Positions 56,901 to 64,000 of a stretch of DNA of 64,000 nt are shown here, piece by piece; the stretch's first letter is position 1; each line of letters opens with the position of its first letter. The translations under genes were made by a program, and so were the position numbers. The stretch is from Erigeron canadensis. Taxonomy: Eukaryota; Streptophyta; Magnoliopsida; Asterales; Asteraceae. The stretch spans positions 47,292,213 through 47,356,212 of the forward strand of contig NC_057761.1 of NCBI RefSeq assembly GCF_010389155.1. The letters are read 5' to 3'. A model generated the notes under the pieces. That model searched no databases. It saw only the letters and a list, made by a program, of their open reading frames with translations, and was not told the origin of the DNA.

Positions 56901-59247
56901 ATCATCATTTAAAGTAAAAGATGGTGAATATTTTTGAATTAAGGGAGTCATATTTATTAGTATATTAAAAGGGGCAAAAGGGTTAAAAACCTTCAAAGTG
57001 AGACATAAGTATCTACTTATTGACTAAACCACTATCAAGCTACCTATAACCTTTCCAAAGATTACGAATTTATAAAAATTGATTAGTAGACCGAATAACG
57101 AAGCTTGATATTTATTCTTTTAAATCAATCTCTCTAATGTTCGATAAAAATATAACGGTCTACATCTCAATTTTCACATGCATGGACCATCATAATTACT
57201 GATTTGATTAAAGTAAAACTTTAATATAATACCCAACGCTAATAAGAGGTATTCATTCCTGGCTAAATATCTAGCTAATATGAAGATTTAAATAGATCCA
57301 GACTATAGAGCATATATAAACTTTTTAACACTAGATTGTTGTACAAAAAATTACTTAGTACGAATATATGATAAAGAAAAATCTTTAATAACTGATGTGT
57401 AAAACATTTATATGGGATCAACCAGGAATCAACTTTAGAACGTATTTACCATCACTTTGCGACTTCATTTTATTGGCAACATTTAATTTAGTGATTAGCA
57501 TCACCTATCCTATTGATATTGGAGCTATAGTCCTAAGAATTAAATATGACTTGTCCTATATACTTTTTGGTTGGTATTGATATGATATACTAAATCATAG
57601 GTTGGATGCAAATCTAGAGAATGACTAATGCAGCTGCCAAAAAAATTACTGCTACGACTATTATTAACACTGTAAAAAGTGAGACATTAGGCCAATCACC
57701 TACATGAAATGAAAAACAGAAAAAGGAAAGCCCACCCCTCATATATCAGCTTTCTTGGGCAGTTCAAGAATTTGATTACTTCATTCATTTTGTGGGCATT
57801 CCATTTTAATAATTGCACCTATTAAAATCTTTTGTTTCCACTAGACTCCCAGTTTCACATTTATACCTTTTGGATATTGAATATGGCAATTAACTTTTGC
57901 ATGCTTTTTTACTTTAGACTGTCATTATATTATATTATAATAATAATTAATTACTTTTCACAAAAAAAAAAACAAAAAACTATCTTACAAGTATAGAAAA
58001 TGATAATTTTAAGTATGTTTAAGAAGGAACCCTTTTTTGAAATAAATCCTTAAATGGGTAGGTTTTGAGCTATTTAAAAATCTTTTAATGAGAAAATGTT
58101 TGTACTGATAATAATAATAATGAAAAAAATATGATTCTTAAAAACATTATTATATTTTGACACACCTAAAAGGTGAATATGGAAAGTTCGTGGGCATACA
58201 TCTAAATATAGATACGGCTAACGACTTTTGCTACAGTAATTATAACTATGACTATTTAGTCCAACTACAACTAGACTACAACTAGCATTTTTATTTTATC
58301 TACTATTCATTTAAGTTGTGAAAAGGGTAAACAGTAAAATTTGTGTGTAAATTATTTTATCCGATTGTTGGCCTAGAAGGTCAAATTAATGTTCTTGTGT
58401 TTTACTTTACTTGAGTCCTACACATATTCCTATTTAGATTTAATCTACTATAAGAGTTGTTGATAAAGACATGAAAAAGAACTTTAAAGCAAGGTATCTC
58501 CATAATATTGTCCAAAATAAGTGCACATCTTTTAAAATGTTGAGTATTTTAATTATTAATTATAAATAAGTTTCTTATATTACTCATTATTATTTACTAT
58601 TGCTATACTATAGTAATAAGAAGAGCTATGGAGTATTACATTACATAGCTTAAAGGAAAAACAAAATGAGTAACTCTGTTAAGTGTTAACTAATAAAGAT
58701 AATTGAATACTTGAATCTAAATCTAAACTTGTATGATTGTGTCACTCCACATTGCTTAATAGAGCTCTTTAATTGACAGACCAACAACATTATAAGAAGC
58801 ATAAAGGGTGTAAAATATTAATCCTTTGGTACACTATTATTATAATCTTCTTTATTAAAGATATCTATAGATTCTGTATATAATTGGTTGGTTGTTTGCC
58901 ACTTCACTTGTATTTTTTTATAACACCCTGTACTTAGCATGTAAGGATGGTTCATTGCAAGCAAGTCATGAATTATACAATTGGACTATCTCAAACTACA
59001 ATCTTTTTTATATAAACAGTAAACTTTCTTTGTAAAAATAGATAAACCAAATAAACTAATCACTTTGAATGTTAGATCATATATTCCCTAAACTAATTTT
59101 ACTAAATACTAAAAAAAAAAACAGATAATAAGAAAATTAATAAACCTGAATGGTGAGGTTTTTGACAGCGTCCTTGTTCCCACGCGCCCCTACTTCTTCT
59201 CCTTCATCCTCTACCTGCTGCTTTGAGCACGTTATACACGTCAACAT
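53958..59247 (-). CDS. BREVIS RADIX family protein (BRX-like)
   Basis: Five coding exons join in frame to 323 residues: 59247-59146, 56014-55680, 55227-55098, 54698-54373, 54036-53958; all introns are GT-AG and intron 1 is 3.1 kb. The N-terminus MLTCITCSK has cysteines at 4 and 7 that match the S-palmitoylation site of BRX, which holds it at the plasma membrane. The conserved KDAVKNLTIQMKDMALK (25-41) and KKGHKPYTDFDT precede the first BRX domain (117-172, EWMAQVEPGVQITFVSLPNG, then DKWQAQRWWGENYDRIMELY). The second lies at the C-terminus (269-323, EWIEEDEPGVYITIRQLVDG, then KFGEVHAKLWWEQNRERIQ). BRX proteins link auxin and brassinosteroid signalling in root and phloem growth and interact with PAX-type AGC kinases. 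Which paralogue (BRX or BRXL) cannot be decided here. The frame is intact. Confidence 0.94.
56144..56400. mobile_element. Tourist-type (PIF/Harbinger) MITE in BRX intron 1
   Basis: The 257-bp element has ends GGCTGTGTTC and, inverted, GGCTGTTTTTG, flanked by TAA on both sides (56141-56143 and 56401-56403). A TAA/TTA 3-bp duplication and GGC-starting ends fit PIF/Harbinger MITEs. The inside is rich in AAGGGGAGAGGAAG and the complementary CTTCCCTTCCTCTC, so it can fold on itself. No ORF. Confidence 0.62.
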
Positions 59248-60840
59248 TTTCTATTTCTTTTTACTCTGCATTAATTATAAAAAAAAAAGGAAGCAGAAAC
59301 ATAAATATCTATTTAATTAATTATGAGATCATTCTAATTTGGGTCCTGTTTTGAACATTCCAACCATGAATCATTCAACATTAATATAATAGGATAGAAT
59401 GTTATCAATGATTTGAAGTTTATATTATATCATCTATATATCTATATCTATATAAAATAAAATTAAAGATTCTATAAGTAATACAGAATAAAGTGTTGCT
59501 TAAGACACAATGAATATCTAAAGTTTATAATTCTCATTTCTCACAAACTTATTTATATAATAAAACACAAATAATTTTGAAAAGTAAAAGATTCCTTCCA
59601 GTAATTCAACTTGAGGGGTAAAGTTAAGAATATTTTAATCATTGAGTTAAAAATTAAAATTAAGGGTTAAGATTTGAGTGCAACGTAATAAGTTTTGGAA
59701 AACATAACAATGTAACTTTATTCTGAGACGATGCACGTTAAATGAAGCCTTAAGAGCTTTGTTTAACATTTTTCTTTTAAATTTATTACATGCATTCATT
59801 TGATTTTAAACGAACTAACAAGAAGCAATGAATTTAAATACAACCTACAAATATAAATTTTAAATCTTTAAATATATCTAACTTATTATACTACCAATCA
59901 AATGAATTCAAAAAATTTAATAAGCAAAAATGGTCAATGTGAAGTTGCCGTTTGATAGAGGCTATGTTTTTCTTACATAAAGAGGTCCAATGTTCAATCT
60001 CGATAAAGATGTATTAAATTTATTTTTAGTTTTTATTTATTTTTTTTGAGTAACTTGTAAATACGATGGATAGAAATTATGTAATAACTTTAGGGGGAAA
60101 AAAATTCAATAAGCAAAATCAATGAAAATGGAATAAAACAAAAATGAAAAGAAAGAAAAAGAGAAATGATATTGATTTATATTATGTGGAAAATAATAAA
60201 TATAGATATAAAATATATTGGGACCAACAAAAAAGTGGAAAAACAAAGAAAGATGGAGGAGAGAGTTGTAAAACTCCGGGATCCGAAAACACTCCACTTT
60301 TGCTTTCTGTTGTTGTTTTGTTACCCTTCTTTTCAAGCCTTCTTCGATTCCCTGATCGCTCGCCGAATATCACTTCGATTCCCACCAAAGTACGCCCCCC
60401 ACACATACTTCTCCCTTCTTTATTTTAGATATATATTAGTATTTTATTCTCATATTTCAGCGGCCTTAATAACAAAACATAAATAAACCAAATGCATGAT
60501 TCTGGCATTATAAAACTCATCCCCACCTATACCATACATATATCATGCATACAATCGGTGCTGTTGTTATTTTTTTAACTTTTTAAATAATAATAATAAT
60601 AAAATAGTGTGGGAAAAAATGGATCGGAAGAAAAAAAAAAAGGAGAGAAATACAAATTAAATGAATAAAGTGAGTAATAAGAAAAGGACTTACCTTTGGG
60701 GGTGACCCACAAACAAACAGTCTGGAAATCTGTCTCTTGTTCCTCTCCGGCCTCCTTAATCTTTTCAAAACTATAATTTCTTTCTTTTTTTGTTACCTTT
60801 TTTCAGTAATATTATTTCTCCCTAGCTCACAGAGTCAAAG
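59248..60840 (-). promoter_or_regulatory. Spliced leader of the BRX-like gene
   Basis: A 5'UTR intron is predicted from 60693 to 59266 (donor CAAAG|GTAAGT, acceptor ATGCAG|AGT), joining a leader exon that ends at 60694 to the exon carrying the ATG at 59247. The first leader exon runs from about 60840 downward and contains CT-rich sequence. Intron spacer contains no other gene. Confidence 0.55.
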
Positions 60841-63587
60841 ATACAATAATGGACATCTTATTCTTATGGTAAGTATTGGAATTGGAATGTGAAGATAGAA
60901 GAATGAGATATTTGAACGGTTTAAAAATATTGATTGATATAAATAGTTATGAGGTATATATGATGATGGTAAATGAAATACTCTATATTGAAAATAGTAT
61001 ATATGGCTGGCTCTTCTGGTATGGAAGGTTTGCTTGTAAAGTGGTGGTTTGTAAGCATATATATACATATATATATATATATGTTCAAAAAAACATATAT
61101 ATGTGTTTAAATACGTGCGTGAAGGACAAAACAGAGTGAAAGGGAAAAAGAAGCCAAAAATGGTGAACTGAGACAATAGTATCTCTGGTATTCTTATTTA
61201 TTTATTTATAGACAAAACTTAACTTATTACACAGACAATTTCACGTTACACTTTTTCCATCTATTTATTACTTACTTTACATATATGATCCTTTACGTTA
61301 TCTTCTTTGCATGTTTTCTCCCTTGAGTTTTAATTACATAAATATCCCCTACCTATGATTGATGCAGCAAGTTTCGTCACAGGCTCAATGCCCGTTTATT
61401 TTTCTGTTAACTGCCACATCAATTCAGGCCTGGATATGTTACCTTCTTTTTCCCTGCAAATTAAATAATAGTAACATTTTAGCAAGTCGTTGAAAGCAAC
61501 AAACATTACATCAAGATAATTCGAAGTAATATAGGTAAAACTGTAAAAGTTAAATTAAACGAAAATTTCCATTACGATTATTAATCCAAAAGAACTAAAT
61601 AGAGACAAAAATTAAAAAATCTATGGGTTCTAGGGAAAGACTCCATTTCAATTAGTTAATAACACAATCTTATATTCGCTTTTAATCAGATGCCATATCA
61701 AGTTCCAGTTTTGAAACCAATGTATACTTCATTAATCCAAGTTCACATGAAACTTATTTAAGAAAAAGATATAACAAAAACACAAAACCATAGACCTTAC
61801 TAGCACTTCTTTGAAATTATTTTATAACTTACGACTTATTTTCAGTTAATCTGTAAAATATAACCGCTGAGATTACTTTTTTATGTTTATAATTTTATTT
61901 TATTTTTGTGGCTAAGTTTTGACTAAAAGAGTCAACATCAATTCAAACAAACCGTTAAACGTTTGGACAATTAGAATAAAGGCAGGTTTTTAAAAGGCAA
62001 TTGGACTCCAATTATTGGAGTAGTGACAATACTTGAACTACTTTATTGGAGGGATGGAAATTTGAAGATTTTTATTTTGGAGGGATGTAACTAATCTTTC
62101 ATTAAACTTGATAAGATAATTTGTAAATTGACATACAAGTTTAGTGTAAGGTAAGACAAATTTTGTAGGCTAGCTACAGCCTCCCTTGGTCTCCAACTCT
62201 CCATTAAGTTCCGGCGCCCATGCCTTCATGTGAGGGACGATTGGGCACATGATACCCAAAGCCGACTCCATAGTACTAGTGGACTAGGCAGTGGCCTAAG
62301 GCCACCAATTGTAAAAGGCCTTCAAAATATTCAATTTTTAGGCTATAATACGATAGTTTTGGGCTTATAATTGCTTTGAATATTAATAAAGACAGTTTAT
62401 CTGTATTATCAGGCATCGTATCTTGTTGTAAGTTTCTCAAGAAATCCAAAAGGAAGGTAATCCAGTTTGAAGGTAACTTGCATATATTAAAGAGCAAGGA
62501 TTGAATACTGAAACAAATAACTAGAGCAAAAACGCATCACCAAATCATATAGAAACCAAGTTTGCTACTCAATTTTGGTTTTGGGTGTATTACATACCTA
62601 TAAAAAAAAAGGCTTCAAAACTGATTACGCTTGAGGCCATAAAAAAGGTTAAGCCGGCTCTGATGGTGCCACATACTTAACAGAAAAATCAAACGGCGAT
62701 AGTTAGGAGAATAAAATAACAATGTGAGGAAGAATACCATATCAATAACCTGTCTACCTACTCTAATCAAATGACATTATGACAAGCATTAGCGGATTAG
62801 CCTTGTTATCACACGTGTATTGGGGTTTTACAATTAAGTTGGTTATTGACTATATGTTACTATCTAGAAAAAAATGTTTAGTGATTGCTGAGATACGATG
62901 AGCAGATGCAATTTTTATGGACATTCATGCGCGCATGTGTACGTTCAAACCTTATTTAATATAATACGAGTACCTCGTATTTGTGTTGAATAGCAAGGGT
63001 GGTGGCCAAAAGTATTGGATTTGACACGTGTGTCAACTTATATGCACCATAGATACATGTGTTACGTATCTTGATTCATTAACCTACGAATAATAATATA
63101 ACATAAGTACATAACACGATCAATCCTCGGTATTGCGGTTTCAATTCTATATGTGAACAGGTTAAACCAAATTGTAGGCCTATCATTTTTATTTGTTTTT
63201 CATATAAGCATTTTAGGCCTATATCATGCTTGGTAGGAAATCTAGAATTAGAGCATCGAATATATCTTTTTATCCATCCTCCATATTCCATAACACACAA
63301 TAAAAATGGTAAGCAAGTATGCAGATTGGTAATCAGTAATCACATGAATCAGCCATTAAATGAATATTGACAAACAAATTACATCGATCTGTAATTCCCA
63401 ATGAGAACCCCTTTGGCCCGTCGTGCCAAAATGGCAACGATGTTGGAATCCTGACTTCGTTGGACACGACATCATATCGGACATTACATATACTCTAAAA
63501 GAAAATGTATTCGATAACTTTAGAAAGTATTAATTGAAACTTTTTTTTTCCTCGTGAAACATTCATAACTAAGAACATATATAAATG
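60841..63587. other. BRX promoter side and distal spacer
   Basis: There is no gene. (TA)/(CATA) microsatellites lie at 61055-61103. Between 62270 and 62670 there is a decayed transposon with GGCAGTGGCCTAAGGCC at one end and, on the opposite strand, AGAGCCGGCTTAACC at the other, which recalls hAT elements; no target duplication was found. The remainder is AT-rich and unannotated. Confidence 0.4.
62270..62665. mobile_element. hAT-like relic
   Basis: The left end reads GGACTAGGCAGTGGCCTAAGG. The right end, reversed, reads AGAGCCGGCTTAACC and then GGCCTCAAGCG. The AGAGCCGGC terminus is one I associate with plant hAT-derived repeats. The inside shows fragments on both strands but no transposase motif. 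Confidence 0.35.
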
Positions 63588-63819
63588 CAAATGAAGCTAG
63601 TTTAACTGGCAGATGCATCCTTCGTTTTTTCCTACAGATCTTGGGTTCGACTCTTAAGAGTGACAAGTCTATGGGTTTTTTTTCCCTAAATCACCTGTAA
63701 CGGCTTATGGTCTACATCTCGTAGTCTAGAGTACGTGCAGGACTTCACCATTATACGGTGAACTATTCCCTAATGTCGAATATCGACTAACTGTTCAAAA
63801 AAATGAACATATATAAATG
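63573..63819 (+). mobile_element. tRNA-derived SINE with 15-bp target duplication
   Basis: The direct repeat GAACATATATAAATG at 63573-63587 and 63805-63819 encloses 217 bp. Inside, a B-box GGTTCGACTCT lies at 63644-63654 and an A-box-like TAGTTTAACTGGCAG at 63599-63613, spaced as in a pol III promoter. The 3' end is an A-rich TTCAAAAAAAT tail. These are the defining features of a SINE; family name not assigned. Confidence 0.82.
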
Positions 63820-64000
63820 AACCGAAATGATCGATCTCCATCCAACTTGGTCTTGTTTATTTTATGGAAATTGACCTAGCTAGTTTCCTGGTCCTTAACC
63901 CTTAAGGCCTAAATTGTACATATGAATTAAGGAAATGTAGCATTTCATTTTTGGGTCAAGAGTGGTCCCAAAATAAGGAAATTTGATAGTATATGATAAA

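Noticed and set aside
60106..60486. Overlapping ORFs on both strands in the BRX leader intron
   Set aside because: They lie inside a predicted 5'UTR intron, are low complexity (K/R or F/Y rich) and overlap each other on both strands.
60835..61176. 113-codon minus-strand ORF upstream of the BRX-like gene
   Set aside because: Its body is generated by the TATA/CATA microsatellite around 61055-61103. No family features.

Overview
This is nuclear DNA of a flowering plant, a eudicot and probably an asterid such as a member of the daisy family. The genes are intron-rich with GT-AG splicing, the spacers are AT-rich, and about half of the window is transposable elements. Four single-copy-type plant genes and one intronless receptor gene can be assembled. 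One of them is the common-symbiosis regulator CYCLOPS/IPD3, a gene known to be lost from plants that do not host arbuscular mycorrhiza, so the species is inferred to be mycorrhiza-competent. The family-level taxonomy is an inference from the style of the elements and proteins, not a search result.

Layout. 1-7112: minus-strand Athila-type Ty3/gypsy element, degenerate, cut by the left edge of the window; its 5' LTR (5572-7112) carries an unusual array of eight short palindromes just upstream of its TATA box. 7113-9721: 3' part of a second, plus-strand LTR element with an unidentified 414-codon ORF and a 3' LTR. 9722-13506: decayed Tekay/Del-type chromovirus. 13507-14882: fragment of another chromovirus with possible LTR remains. 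14883-14958: scrap of an LRR receptor gene. 14966-16561: three tandem copies of the promoter and N-terminus of a PIF/Harbinger (HARBI1-like) transposase gene. Together this is a nested transposon cluster ending next to an intact receptor gene.

17943-21062 (+): intronless LRR receptor-like protein of the EIX2 type. 27299-22728 (-): CYCLOPS/IPD3, 11 coding exons, 489 residues, facing the receptor gene. 29000-31400: Helitron relics and a minisatellite. 32149-32985 (+): SRR1-like gene with a 5'UTR intron. 34250-40590 (+): nearly complete Ty1/copia element with both LTRs but a broken pol. 41799-42643: non-autonomous hAT-like element with a clean 8-bp target duplication. 45153-50824 (+): MAK/RCK-type protein kinase (often annotated CDKF-4-like), 16 coding exons, 461 residues, preceded by a probable spliced leader. 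52005-53400: old tandem array with a repeat of about 200 bp. 59247-53958 (-): BREVIS RADIX family gene, 5 coding exons, 323 residues, with a leader intron and a Tourist-type MITE in intron 1. 61200-64000: spacer with a hAT-like relic and a tRNA-type SINE with a 15-bp target duplication.

The genes do not form an operon or known pathway. They are independent transcription units: symbiosis transcription (CYCLOPS), light/clock (SRR1), a kinase, auxin/brassinosteroid-linked growth (BRX) and immune perception (RLP). I see no bacterial-type system. The sequence features that remain least explained are the U3 palindrome array, the three ACCGGT hairpins at 33474-33575, the triplicated Harbinger promoter block and the 52-53.4 kb repeat array.
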